DNA of 64,000 nt from an uncultured Draconibacterium sp. (GCF_963675065.1 NZ_OY775906.1:102001-166000); one strand, 5' to 3'. Shown: positions 8,441-17,682, counted from the first letter of the stretch. The notes: a model not told the origin generated them from the sequence alone. Translations and numbers: made by a program.

Positions 8441-9421
8441 TTACACCGCGAGTCTTTCAATGACTTCGCGCGAAACACGTTCGCTGTACGAGTTGATTTT
8501 CCAGTGTCCCGGGTGCCAGCCTTTTAAAAAACGGTGAAAATCGGCCCAGGCAAGGTGGTATAAATTCCGCCAGTCGGCTTCAAGCGCAGCTCCATCAATA
8601 GTGGTATTTTTCTTTCGAAGAGCTTCATGCAAATGTGAAAAATATATGTCGAGCAATTTGCCTTCGTATTTCTCACAGTCTTTTTCGCTCATGCAGCTGC
8701 CAATAAAATAAGCAAGGTCTTTCATTCCACACCCACCGCCAACATATTGAAAATCGACAGCTGCCACATTTTTTCCATCGTTTGAAAAACAGAAGTTGGC
8801 CAGTTTGGCATCGCCGTGCACCAGCGTTTGGAAAGGACTTGTACTCAGTTTTTTATCAATAGATTTAGCGGCATTTTTTAAGGGCAGGTCGTCCATTGCC
8901 TCCAGTTCTTCCGGACGGGTTTCAAGGTGCCAGTAGGTGCCTGTTTCCCATAAACCTTCTGGTTTGGCTCCCATAAAAGTTGCATGAAAATTGGCCAGCC
9001 AATGGATACAGGCATTTATATTATCCCAGTTAACCGAAGCACTTAAACGTTGCGCAAAACCAGTGCTGTCGAGGTCTTCAAAAACCATTAAAACTTCGCT
9101 GCCTTTTGTTTCCAGCGCATAACAGCGTGGCGTTTTACAATCAGCATCGCACTTTTCGTTAAACGAATTGTACCACTCGGTTTCCACTTTGTACGATTTT
9201 AGTTTCCGCTGATGCGATAGGTCGGTGTTCCAACCGCGCGGATGAGAACCTCCTTCGGGCAGGTTAACATGTTTTACTACCACACTTTCAAGCTCGCAAC
9301 CTTCCAGCCCAAGACGTACAATTTCGCCGTAACCGCTCCATAAACTCTGAATAACTTCAATTTCGTAAAGGCTTTTAGCTTCGGTTGATTCCAGAATTAT
9401 ATTTTGAAAATGTTGATCCAT
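8441..9421 (-). CDS. Aminoglycoside/choline-kinase-like phosphotransferase
   Basis: A protein-kinase-like small-molecule kinase of about 326 residues. Catalytic loop HGDAKLAN (residues 208-215 of the longest frame) and the metal-binding DFQ (229-231) are intact. The closest subfamily appears to be the ecdysteroid-kinase/choline-kinase-like group; the substrate is unknown. The frame opens at 9439, but that ATG lies inside a dispersed repeat (the CAT of TGTCATTTCGA), so I prefer the ATG at 9421, which has a purine-rich GGAAAAG directly before it. Confidence 0.8.
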   Translation of the reverse strand: MDQHFQNIILESTEAKSLYEIEVIQSLWSGYGEIVRLGLEGCELESVVVKHVNLPEGGSHPRGWNTDLSHQRKLKSYKVETEWYNSFNEKCDADCKTPRCYALETKGSEVLMVFEDLDSTGFAQRLSASVNWDNINACIHWLANFHATFMGAKPEGLWETGTYWHLETRPEELEAMDDLPLKNAAKSIDKKLSTSPFQTLVHGDAKLANFCFSNDGKNVAAVDFQYVGGGCGMKDLAYFIGSCMSEKDCEKYEGKLLDIYFSHLHEALRKKNTTIDGAALEADWRNLYHLAWADFHRFLKGWHPGHWKINSYSERVSREVIERLAV

Positions 9422-9433
9422 CTTTTCCTTTTT

Positions 9434-9539
9434 TGTCATTTCGAAGGAGAAACGACTGAGAATTAAAAATCAGCGAAGCTAAATCTGTTTCGATTGACAG
9501 CCGATTTCTCACCCTCATTCTTCGGGATTCGAAATGACA
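9434..9539. repeat. Dispersed inverted-repeat element, TGTCATTTCGA family, copy 1
   Basis: Outer arms TGTCATTTCGA (9434-9444) and TCGAAATGACA (9529-9539) are exact inverted copies enclosing GAAATC-like inner arms. It fills the whole gap between the hydrogenase stop and the kinase start. Related copies lie at 31568-31647, 49606-49685 and, with a different interior, 36171-36410. Confidence 0.85.
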
Positions 9540-9540
9540 G

Positions 9541-10962
9541 TTATTTCAGGTTACTATTGAACAGTTTTCGATTACCTGCCATTTCGCCCAATGAAGCAGG
9601 ACCATTAATACAGCCACCTTCGCAAACCATAAATTCGATAAAGTTTGCCGGCGCTTTTCCACGAGCGTAAGCCTTCATCATGCCAACGGCTTTTTTGTCA
9701 ACACCGTTAATCACCAGCTCTTTAATGTTCGCTTCGGGGCGCTCGGCTTTAACAGCGGCGGTTACACCTCCTGACAGTGCAAATCCACGGTCCACTGTTT
9801 TTTTATTGTGTCGGTTTTCGTTGTCGGGTATTCCGCCCAAATCGATATCCAAACCAACAATCAGCGCATTCAGCTCTTCAAACGACATTACATGATCAAC
9901 TTTATCATTACGTCTGGCTTCTTTGCGTTTTCCAATACATGGCCCGATGAAAACCACTTTTGTACCCGGGTTTTTCTCGCGGGCAATATCGGCCGCATAC
10001 ATCATAGGCGATGGCGTATCCGATACAAAAGGTTTTAATCCTTTCACGTGTTTTTCAACGGTTTCAACATAACTTGGGCAACAGCTGGTGGTCATAAACG
10101 GAGCACCTTCATCAAGGCGTTCAAGAAATTCTGCCGATTCGTGTTCTACCGTTAAGCGTGCTCCGTCGGCAACTTCTACCACTTCGTTAAAACCAATTTC
10201 TTTTAACAGGTTTTCAATTTGCCCGGTCGACAGGTTAAACTGACCGTGAATGGCCGGTGCAAAAATAGCGGTGGTGTGCTCTTCTTTTCGGATGCACATC
10301 AGAATATCGATAAGCTGACTCACTTCGAAAATACTGCCAAACGGACAGGCAACCATACATTTCCCGCAGTAGATACATTTATCATCGTCAATACGTTCAA
10401 CTCCGTATTCATCTTTCGAAATGGCTCCAACCGGGCACGCTGCCTCGCACGGGATAGGTACGTGGATAATGGCGTGGTACTGGCACTGCTTTTGGCAAAT
10501 ACCGCAGTTAATACATTTGTCGGTGTTAATTTGTGCCTGCCCATTTACCATACTAACGGCGTCTTTCGGGCAGTTCATCATACACGGACGGGCAACACAA
10601 CCCCGGCAAAGGTTACTCACCACGTACTGTGCTTTTACACAACTAGTACAGGCTTCGTCAACCACGGTCATTATTTCTTTTTTTACCTGCGTGCGGTTTT
10701 GGGCATTTTCGGCATAGGAACTAAGGGGAGTCAATTCATCTTTTTCATCGTCAACCGTGTAGCCCAGCAAAGGAAATAACTTGTACTTTATTACCGCCCG
10801 CTCTTTATGGATACAACAACGGTGTTGTGCTTCGCGTTTTTTGGGTGCCATTTGAATGGGAATACGGTCGATTTCCTCAACCAGTTTACCATCGGCAAAA
10901 AGCCTGACGATTTGTTTCAGCAAATCTCTTCTAATAATCAGTGTGTTACTTGTGTATCCCAT
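9541..10962 (-). CDS. Monomeric [FeFe] hydrogenase with ferredoxin-type clusters (group-B-like)
   Basis: A 473-residue cytoplasmic iron-sulfur protein. The N-terminal third carries several [4Fe-4S] motifs (LCRGCVARPCMMNCP, CINCGICQKQC, CEAACP, CIYCGKCMVACP). The H-cluster motifs follow: TSCCPSYV at 292-299, GPCIGKRKE around 340-348 and CEGGC at 447-451, so all four cluster cysteines are present. The P3 form CEGGCINGP and the length fit the group B branch rather than classical group A. It would produce or oxidise H2 with ferredoxin. No HydE, HydF or HydG maturase is in the window. The frame is open to 11019, but a strong promoter overlaps that part, so the start is the ATG at 10962. Confidence 0.88.
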   Translation of the reverse strand: MGYTSNTLIIRRDLLKQIVRLFADGKLVEEIDRIPIQMAPKKREAQHRCCIHKERAVIKYKLFPLLGYTVDDEKDELTPLSSYAENAQNRTQVKKEIMTVVDEACTSCVKAQYVVSNLCRGCVARPCMMNCPKDAVSMVNGQAQINTDKCINCGICQKQCQYHAIIHVPIPCEAACPVGAISKDEYGVERIDDDKCIYCGKCMVACPFGSIFEVSQLIDILMCIRKEEHTTAIFAPAIHGQFNLSTGQIENLLKEIGFNEVVEVADGARLTVEHESAEFLERLDEGAPFMTTSCCPSYVETVEKHVKGLKPFVSDTPSPMMYAADIAREKNPGTKVVFIGPCIGKRKEARRNDKVDHVMSFEELNALIVGLDIDLGGIPDNENRHNKKTVDRGFALSGGVTAAVKAERPEANIKELVINGVDKKAVGMMKAYARGKAPANFIEFMVCEGGCINGPASLGEMAGNRKLFNSNLK

Positions 10963-10986
10963 GTTGCCTTTATTTTTTTGACGCCG

Positions 10987-11017
10987 CAAAAGTACTGCCT
11001 TTTTTATGTTCGGCAAC
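10987..11017 (-). promoter_or_regulatory. Bacteroidota-type promoter of the hydrogenase gene
   Basis: On the minus strand a -33 TTG (within GTGTTGCC, 11014-11017) is followed after 19 bp by TACTTTTG (10994 down to 10987), a full match to TAnnTTTG. Transcription would start near 10980, leaving about 18 nt before the ATG at 10962. This decides the start codon of the hydrogenase. Confidence 0.7.
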
Positions 11018-11228
11018 ACCTTTTTAGTGATTAGTTGACTCTTGTTAAGTCAGGGTTAAAACGCGACACTTTGCAATGTGTGCGACTGCCCGGAAAAGTT
11101 TGATATATGTCGTTATTATCTTAAATTTAGGAGGTAAAAGCAATTTGGAATGGCTTTTTTATACATTTGAAATTATTCAGTGTGCTTCTCATTATCGGAA
11201 TAAAATAAACTAACATAAATAAAATCTT

Positions 11229-12446
11229 ATGAAATCTTTCAAAGCTTATTTCCCGTTTTTATTCCTGCTCGTATTGATTGTTACAGGATGTAATTCAACT
11301 CCAAAAAAACAGAAAACAAACACCGATGCGGTTACCACCGATTCGTTAACAGCAGCTGAAAACCTTATTCAGCAGTATATTGATAAAGGTGAGTTAGCCG
11401 GTTTTTCGGCACTGGTTATTAAAAATGGTGAAGAGGTTCTTCGGATGAATAAAGGATATGCTGACCGCGAAAATAAGAAACCTATTGAAACCAATACGAT
11501 TTATCGGATTTTTTCGATGAGCAAACCCGTTACAGCAGTAGCTTTGATGACTTTATACGATGAAGGGAAATTTGATCTGGATGATAAAGTTTCGGATTAT
11601 ATTCCAAAATATGCCGATTGTAAAGTATACACGCCAAATGAAAATGGTTTCAGTCTGGAGCCTCAGGAAAACGAAATGACAATTCGGCATTTGTTAACCC
11701 ATACTTCCGGAATATCTTATGGATGGAATCCAACTTACGTTGATTCGCTTTATCGAGTAAATAATGCAAGTGGATGGGATGGAAAGCTGAAAGACAAAAT
11801 GCTTGCCCTGGCCGATTTGCCGCTTAATTTTCAACCCGGAACTCAGTGGATGTACGGACTTTCGATTGATGTGGCCGGCTATCTCGTGGAAGTAATTTCA
11901 GGAATGCCGTTCGATGAATACCTTAAGGAGCACGTTTTTGGACCGCTAAAAATGGATGATACCGGATTTTATGTACCGGAAGAAAAGCACGATCGTTTCT
12001 GTAGTCTTTATAATCAGGGTGAGGATAAAATGCTGACACCCGCTAAAGACCAATTTGCCGATATATTTAAACAGCCCGCAAAACTTTTTTCGGGAGGAGG
12101 AGGATTGGTTTCTACCATTGATGATTATGCCCGTTTTTGTAAAATGTTGCTGAACAAAGGCGAACTGGATGGAACACGAATATTGAAACCGGAAACGGTA
12201 GAATTGATTATGAGTAACCAGCTACCGGAAACAGCAACTTACGAAAATGGCAGGATGGGATTCGGACTGGCGGGAGCTGTCGATTTTGAAACTGGAGAAT
12301 ACAGCTGGGCAGGAGCGGCTACCACAAATTTTTGGGTCAATCCAAAAGACCAGCTAATAATAATTACAGCTACGCAGATAATGCCAAGTAATTACCAATA
12401 TGCAAACGAATTCAAATCAATAATCGATAATACTTTTACTAAATAG
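11229..12446 (+). CDS. Class C beta-lactamase-like serine hydrolase, lipoprotein
   Basis: A 405-residue lipoprotein (lipobox IVTGC, Cys21) of the beta-lactamase/D-alanine carboxypeptidase-like family. The catalytic SxxK is SMSK at 96-99 in YRIFSMSKPVTAVAL, and the second-motif tyrosine is in QWMYGLSIDVAGY. The third motif near the C-terminus is weak (WAGAATTNFWVNPK). Members hydrolyse esters or peptides in the periplasm; true beta-lactamase activity is only one possibility. The next gene starts 12 bp downstream, so the two form an operon. Confidence 0.87.
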   Translation: MKSFKAYFPFLFLLVLIVTGCNSTPKKQKTNTDAVTTDSLTAAENLIQQYIDKGELAGFSALVIKNGEEVLRMNKGYADRENKKPIETNTIYRIFSMSKPVTAVALMTLYDEGKFDLDDKVSDYIPKYADCKVYTPNENGFSLEPQENEMTIRHLLTHTSGISYGWNPTYVDSLYRVNNASGWDGKLKDKMLALADLPLNFQPGTQWMYGLSIDVAGYLVEVISGMPFDEYLKEHVFGPLKMDDTGFYVPEEKHDRFCSLYNQGEDKMLTPAKDQFADIFKQPAKLFSGGGGLVSTIDDYARFCKMLLNKGELDGTRILKPETVELIMSNQLPETATYENGRMGFGLAGAVDFETGEYSWAGAATTNFWVNPKDQLIIITATQIMPSNYQYANEFKSIIDNTFTK

Positions 12447-12458
12447 AAAATATAAAAG

Positions 12459-13325
12459 ATGAGAAATTCAATCCTGCTTATTCTATTCACTGTTATACTC
12501 CTGTCGTGCAATACAACTGAGAATTGGGAATCGCTAATGGATAACGACCTCTCGAAGTGGGACCGGTATTTAAGTTATAAACACCAGTTGGGCTACGACG
12601 GGCAGCAGCCAAAAGACGCCGATGGCAACTTAATAGAACCAATTGGCTTAAATAAAGAAGGTTATAATGTTTTTACGGTAAGCGATGAGGACGGTGAAGC
12701 TACTTTAAAAATAAGTGGCGAGATTTATGGCTGCCTGATAAGCAAGAAAGAATATGCCAATTACCATTTAAGGCTAAAAATGAAATGGGGCGATAAGAAG
12801 TTTGATCCGCGTAAAAACCTGCTGAAAGACTCGGGGATTTTGTATCATTCCATTGGCCCTTTGGGAGCCGAGTACTGGCGCACGTGGATGCTTTCGCAGG
12901 AATTCCAGGTTATGGAAGGCCACCTGGGCGATTACTGGAGCCAAATGACTTCAGCCATCGACATACGCGCTTATCTTCCTGAATATATTATGAATCCGGT
13001 TGCCGATGCCAGTCAGCCTTTTTTACCGATGGGGCAGGACGAGGATATTCAGGGATTTTGCCTGCGTAGCGGAAATTATGAAAAAGCGCCGGGAGAATGG
13101 AATTTACTGGAGCTGATTTGTTATGACGGAAACAGCATTCACATGGTAAACGGCGAGGTGGTAATGGTTTTACGTAACTCGCGTTACATTAATGACGGCG
13201 AAACCTTGCCCCTGGATAAGGGGAAGATACAACTGCAAAGCGAGGCGGCTGAGGTTTTTTATAAAGAAATTGAGATTAGGGAACAGGACGAAATGCCGGA
13301 AAATTTTGCGCGTTATTTCAATTAG
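12459..13325 (+). CDS. DUF1080 (3-keto-disaccharide hydrolase-like) exported protein
   Basis: A 288-residue protein with a lipoprotein-like signal (ILLSC at residues 12-16). The fold is the concanavalin-like jelly roll of DUF1080: a glucanase-like core with GILYHSIGPLGAEYWRTWMLSQEFQVMEG and the C-terminal PLDKGKIQLQSEAAEVFYKEIEIRE, which is the family's most constant part. DUF1080 enzymes of Bacteroidota act on 3-keto-glycosides or other glycans. It follows the serine hydrolase by 12 bp and converges with the DUF4230 gene, overlapping its stop by 4 bp. Confidence 0.86.
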   Translation: MRNSILLILFTVILLSCNTTENWESLMDNDLSKWDRYLSYKHQLGYDGQQPKDADGNLIEPIGLNKEGYNVFTVSDEDGEATLKISGEIYGCLISKKEYANYHLRLKMKWGDKKFDPRKNLLKDSGILYHSIGPLGAEYWRTWMLSQEFQVMEGHLGDYWSQMTSAIDIRAYLPEYIMNPVADASQPFLPMGQDEDIQGFCLRSGNYEKAPGEWNLLELICYDGNSIHMVNGEVVMVLRNSRYINDGETLPLDKGKIQLQSEAAEVFYKEIEIREQDEMPENFARYFN

Positions 13326-13942
13326 TTTTTCAGAATCTTCTTCACTTTGGCAGCACTTATTTTTCGGTGTTCAGCTTCAAAATGCCAGCCAACCGATTCA
13401 ATCAATTGCTGCACAAGAGCAACCGTATCGGTGGCCTGGTCTTTTGCAATTTGTACCAGGTGGCTTTCCTCTACTTTTTCACGAATAAATTCTTTCGAGC
13501 GTTTATTCATGTTGGTCAAATCCGCTTCATTTATTTTGTTAATGATCCCCTTTTGTATGTCGTAATATTCCAGGTCGCTGTCGATGCTAAGAATTTCGGG
13601 TTCGGGAAAGCGTGATAGCTCAACCAGTTTTTTATGCGGATTTATATCGATGTTTATTTTGGTGAGGTCGAAACCGATCATCACTTTGGCTTTTACAATT
13701 AGTAAAGCACGTTTTTCGGTTTGAAAAAGTTTGAAAAACAATTGTTTCTCGTCGCGGTGGGTGTACAATTCCGAGAATTCTCCTTCAACAGTAATTAATT
13801 TGCAAACCTGTTTTATTTTGTCAAGCAAAATAACCGACTGGTCGTGCAGTTGTTTCTCGTTACGGTTTTTGTAATAATAAATGGTTCCGAAAATGCCGGC
13901 AGCCAGTCCAATTAGTATTCCCAAAAAAATAAGGGTTTCCAT
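13322..13942 (-). CDS. DUF4230 protein, membrane-anchored
   Basis: A 206-residue protein with one N-terminal transmembrane helix (residues 3-23, FLGILIGLAAGIFGTIYYY) and a soluble domain recognisable as DUF4230 (KLITVEGEFSELYTH, then LIVKAKVMIGFDLTKINID and LPEPEILSIDSD-like block). The function of the family is unknown. The stop codon overlaps that of the DUF1080 gene tail to tail. Confidence 0.75.
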   Translation of the reverse strand: METLIFLGILIGLAAGIFGTIYYYKNRNEKQLHDQSVILLDKIKQVCKLITVEGEFSELYTHRDEKQLFFKLFQTEKRALLIVKAKVMIGFDLTKINIDINPHKKLVELSRFPEPEILSIDSDLEYYDIQKGIINKINEADLTNMNKRSKEFIREKVEESHLVQIAKDQATDTVALVQQLIESVGWHFEAEHRKISAAKVKKILKN

Positions 13943-14018
13943 AAAAAGTTTTGTTTTGAATATCTAAAATAGAACTTTTTATAAAAACCCCGTGTATCTT
14001 GGTTCCGAAAATAAAATT

Positions 14019-15140
14019 CTATTCCTTGCTTTCCTCCGGTTTTGGCAGAAAGATGTCGGCCAGTTTAAATATTGTATTGTTGCTTCGTTCCTGGGTAAGG
14101 TTGGTTGTTATTGCTATAATCAACTCTTCTTCCGGGTAAATTAGAACAGAAGAACTACCTCCGTGAACAGAACCTTCGCGACCATAAATTACATTTCCCT
14201 CGCGGTCGTGTAAAATTATCCATCCATTGGCGAATTGTGCTTTATGATTGTTGTTCAGATCAACAGGATCAAAAATGTGAGCACGCGTACTGTCGTTCAG
14301 GCAATCGGAATTGAGGTAAATATCGGTGAGTTTTACCAAATCTTCTGCACTTGATAAAAGCCCTTCGGATGGAGCCCGCCAGCGTAAATCGGTAGTGATG
14401 GCGTTTACCACCTGCGAAATAATATTGTGATCGTGAAAATTAGAACGTCCTTTTATTGTTGAAAACGGATTATCGGGACAGGTATTTTCGAAATGCAGCG
14501 TGTCGGTTACATATTCCTGCAGCAGCTCATTGAATCGCTTTCCTGATGCTTTTTCCATAACGGCGCCAAGCAGGTTGAAATTTAAGCGGCTTTCTCGGTG
14601 GAATTCTCCCGGAGGAGCCATTAGCTCATCATCCTGAAATGTTTCCAACCCTTTTTGCAGCGTAATGTTTGTTGCCTGCCAGTTGTCCTCGCTGTTGCTC
14701 ATTTCCCTGAATCCGGAGGTGTGATCTTTAAGATTTTTGATGGTAACCGGAAGGCGTTTTTTTGGAAAATCGGGGAGATAATGCTGTATGGTTGAATCGG
14801 GATTAAGCGTGCCGTCTTCCACCATTTTTAAATACACAAGTGTGGTGTATAATTCTGATAAGTCTCCGATCCGGAATTTGGTATCACGGGTAACTTTCAC
14901 TTCAAGGTCGGTTGAGGCAAGACCAATTCCTTCAGAATAAATGAGTTTCCCGTTTTTGGCAATTGCAATTTGCGCCCCCGGAATAAAGTTAATTCTCAGG
15001 TAAGTTGCGAGCTCTTTTCTAACTTGTTTAATCTCGTCGACGTAGTTCTTATCGTATAAAATGTCGTTGTCTGCTTTTTTGCAGTTTGTTAATGTTAAGG
15101 CAATAAAAAACAGAATAAAGATTTGAATTCCTCGTATCAT
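14019..15140 (-). CDS. Catalytically dead serine-beta-lactamase-like lipoprotein
   Basis: A 373-residue lipoprotein (TLTNC, Cys20) with the fold and landmarks of class C beta-lactamase-like proteins (AQIAIAKNGKLIYSEGIG, LKDHTSGF, NLLGAVMEKASG). The catalytic positions are changed: where the family has SxxK (IGSVSK) this protein has IGDLSE at residues 91-96, so Ser is Asp93 and Lys is Glu96. The YSN motif has become ESR (184-186) and the third motif HTG is REG. The frame is intact and otherwise conserved, so this looks like a retained pseudoenzyme, perhaps a binding protein, rather than decay. Confidence 0.85.
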   Translation of the reverse strand: MIRGIQIFILFFIALTLTNCKKADNDILYDKNYVDEIKQVRKELATYLRINFIPGAQIAIAKNGKLIYSEGIGLASTDLEVKVTRDTKFRIGDLSELYTTLVYLKMVEDGTLNPDSTIQHYLPDFPKKRLPVTIKNLKDHTSGFREMSNSEDNWQATNITLQKGLETFQDDELMAPPGEFHRESRLNFNLLGAVMEKASGKRFNELLQEYVTDTLHFENTCPDNPFSTIKGRSNFHDHNIISQVVNAITTDLRWRAPSEGLLSSAEDLVKLTDIYLNSDCLNDSTRAHIFDPVDLNNNHKAQFANGWIILHDREGNVIYGREGSVHGGSSSVLIYPEEELIIAITTNLTQERSNNTIFKLADIFLPKPEESKE

Positions 15141-15243
15141 TTTTACTGGTTTTAAACTAGTTTCAACTTAAAAAAGCAGTTGCAAAAATAGAAAAATTGA
15201 GAAAGTCTTAGCGTGAAAATTTGTTAAAAAACAGGGGTGTTGG

Positions 15244-15981
15244 CTATAGAAAATTCTTTTTGTGAAGCAGGTTTTGAAAAGCAATTTTATAGGTGCTGCT
15301 AACCGGAATAAGTTTGTCTTTTATTTTAATCGTATTGTTCTCAATGTAGTCGATCTTGTCGATTGAAATGATGTACGATTTATGCACGCGAATAAATTTC
15401 TGATCATCCAGTAATTCCTGCATTTTTTTGAAATTCAGGAGCGTCATAATCCGGCTGTCTTCAGTGTGAATTTGCAGGTAATCGCGCTGCCCTTCAATGT
15501 ATAAAATCTTATCGAAATACACTTTAACCGTTTTGTTACCCGATTTTATAAAGGTATATTCCGCGGTGTCGTTATTTTCTACCGGATGCTGCGTTGGTGC
15601 CGGAGTATGGTTGTTATGGTCTTTTAAAAAGCGGGCATAAACCTTCTCGGTGGCCTTTACAAAACGCTCGAAAGGTATGGGCTTTAAAAGGTAATCAACC
15701 ACATCCAACTCGTAAGCTTTTAGTGCATATTCATCAAAAGCAGTGGTTAAAATTACGTATGGCGGATCTTTTAAGGTTTCGAGCAACTGGATGCCGGTAA
15801 ATTCATCCATTTGAATATCGAGGAAAATAAGGTCGACTTTGTTTTCTCGCAGAAATGAAAAGGTTGACAAAGCATTATCGAACGTGCCCAAAAGATTGAG
15901 GTAATCAATTTTTTCGGCAAAACGTTCAATCTTTTTTAGGGCCAAAAGTTCGTCGTCAACAGCTATGCAATTCATTTTCAT
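15244..15981 (-). CDS. LytTR-family response regulator
   Basis: A 245-residue regulator. Residues 1-120 form a receiver domain (acidic pair Asp9/Asp10, phosphoacceptor Asp55 in LIFLDIQM, Lys near LLKPIPFERF). Residues about 140-245 form a LytTR DNA-binding domain (FIKSGNKTVKVYFDKILYIEGQRDYLQIHT, then FIRVHKSYIISIDKIDYI). The partner is the histidine kinase upstream; the two genes run kinase then regulator with 137 bp between them. Confidence 0.94.
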   Translation of the reverse strand: MKMNCIAVDDELLALKKIERFAEKIDYLNLLGTFDNALSTFSFLRENKVDLIFLDIQMDEFTGIQLLETLKDPPYVILTTAFDEYALKAYELDVVDYLLKPIPFERFVKATEKVYARFLKDHNNHTPAPTQHPVENNDTAEYTFIKSGNKTVKVYFDKILYIEGQRDYLQIHTEDSRIMTLLNFKKMQELLDDQKFIRVHKSYIISIDKIDYIENNTIKIKDKLIPVSSTYKIAFQNLLHKKNFL

Positions 15982-16118
15982 CTGTTAAAAATTTTTTGAT
16001 TTCTGAATGTTCAAAAAATTTAAATACATTCAGGAACTCACATAAATTTTAATCATTCTTGTTTGTAAGTGTAGAATGAGAAAAATTCATGTTCGTTTCA
16101 TAAAAACACATTTTTCTT

Positions 16119-17174
16119 TTATACCGGCACTTTTATGTGCACATCAAATTTATCCATATCCTTTTTAATATCAAAAGTAAAATTGCTGCCATAAAGGAGT
16201 TTTAAGCGCTTTTCAACATTTTTCAGCCCTGTTCCGGTGCCAGTGTCGGGCAATTTAAAATTGTTGCGTTTTACAAAGTTCGATGTGCGTAATTCAATAC
16301 AATCAGTATCAATGGAAAAGTTAATTTTTACACCGGGCGACTCCGACTGTTTATTGCAATGTTTTACCGCATTTTCAATGATCGGGATAAATAACAGTGG
16401 CGGTACAAGTTGCGAATTTGGTGCTCCTTTTTGTTCAAATTCCAAAAAATCGGGATCGGCAAAGCTCAGTTTCGCCAACTCCAGGTAGTCTTCAATATAA
16501 CTGAGTTCCTTGTCTAGTTTTACCATTTCGTGCGTTGACTCCTGCAACATGTATCGCATAATTTTCGATAGCAGCACAATGGCATTCGACGCCTTTTCTT
16601 TGTCCTCATAAATAAGGGCATCTATATTATTCAGCACGTTAAAAAGGAAATGCGGATTTACCTGTGATCGTAAAATTCCAAGTTCCGACTGAACCGTTTT
16701 ACGCTCCAGTTCCGATTGTGTTAATTGAATATTGTACGAATAGCTGAACAACTTAAAGGCTGTAGCTGTACCGATGATCATAAAATTGTTAAGTAAGGCA
16801 GAGAACATTTCGGCACTAAACGGGCGGCGTACTGCCCAAAATCCCAGTAGCGGTTGAATATTCACCTTTATATATTGTGATATGGCAATGTTAAGTGCAA
16901 TGATTACTGCTGTGCCTAATATAAAGATTTCAAAACGCCGTTTTTTAAATACAAAACGTGGAATGAGGTATTCGATAACTATGTAAACGCCAATTATGTC
17001 GATAGGGATGTAGATGATATTTATGAAAGCTTCAACTACAAAACCAACCGATAGAAGGTATGGAATGGTGTAAAAAGTAAAAATAAATATCCAAAACAGT
17101 ATGTGGTTAAGAACCCGGTACTTAAAGATCTTCATTGTAATGTTAAATGCATTTACAATACAATTGTAAGTCAT
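16119..17174 (-). CDS. LytS-like sensor histidine kinase (His_kinase family)
   Basis: A 351-residue inner-membrane kinase. Four hydrophobic helices (about residues 22-42, 48-70, 84-104, 122-142) are followed by a short coiled stretch and the dimerisation motif SQVNPHFLFNVLNNIDAL with the phosphoacceptor His175. The ATPase part has the N box IPIIENAVKHC and the G box TGTGLKNVEKRLKLLYG. It lacks a recognisable ligand domain, so it may sense the membrane. An in-frame ATG at 17135 is an equally good start. It pairs with the LytTR regulator downstream. Confidence 0.92.
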   Translation of the reverse strand: MTYNCIVNAFNITMKIFKYRVLNHILFWIFIFTFYTIPYLLSVGFVVEAFINIIYIPIDIIGVYIVIEYLIPRFVFKKRRFEIFILGTAVIIALNIAISQYIKVNIQPLLGFWAVRRPFSAEMFSALLNNFMIIGTATAFKLFSYSYNIQLTQSELERKTVQSELGILRSQVNPHFLFNVLNNIDALIYEDKEKASNAIVLLSKIMRYMLQESTHEMVKLDKELSYIEDYLELAKLSFADPDFLEFEQKGAPNSQLVPPLLFIPIIENAVKHCNKQSESPGVKINFSIDTDCIELRTSNFVKRNNFKLPDTGTGTGLKNVEKRLKLLYGSNFTFDIKKDMDKFDVHIKVPV

Positions 17175-17682
17175 TTATTTGAATAATCCATTGATATTCT
17201 GCCAATAAGCCAATAAAATCGTCTAGCTTCACTACTTTAAAAGAATCTGAATTATGCAGATTAAAAGGTGCTTTTCGCAGATGATTTTGTGTTGTTGGCA
17301 GATCTATTCAGAATGTCAAGCTCTTGTGAAATTTATGCAGTCGTGATGTAGCCTGGCATAAGTAACCTACCTTTTGCCTTTTCAGGCGGAATGTACTCTT
17401 TGGCTTTGCCCAAAGAGTAGACCGAAAACCCAAGGCTGCGTCCGCTTCCCTCGGAAATTCTGCGCGATGACGACTAAAATTTCTGAAACTCGTCGTACCT
17501 CCTCAAACATCAGTATTTTTTTTACGCTGTCACCGCTTGTTTTCCGGCTCACCGGCCGAGGCCAATCTCCGATGTTGCTGAGGTTGCATAAGAGCCCTTA
17601 AATAATCTGCTTCGTCTTTGTTGGAAGGCAAAGATGGAGACTGCCCAGGCAGAAATTTAAATAATTATAGAATGTGGTGCCA
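17175..17682. other. 508-bp gap with a hairpin and a probable dispersed non-coding repeat
   Basis: No convincing gene. There is a perfect 10-bp stem TACTCTTTGG/CCAAAGAGTA (17394-17403 and 17410-17419, loop CTTTGC). The surrounding stretch 17360-17610 is visibly richer in G and C than its neighbours, and a 75-codon plus-strand frame in it has no family features. It looks like a dispersed repeat or a remnant. Confidence 0.45.

Noticed and set aside
17374..17601. 75-codon plus-strand frame
   Set aside because: No similarity to a domain, odd composition, overlaps a hairpin; more likely part of a non-coding repeat.
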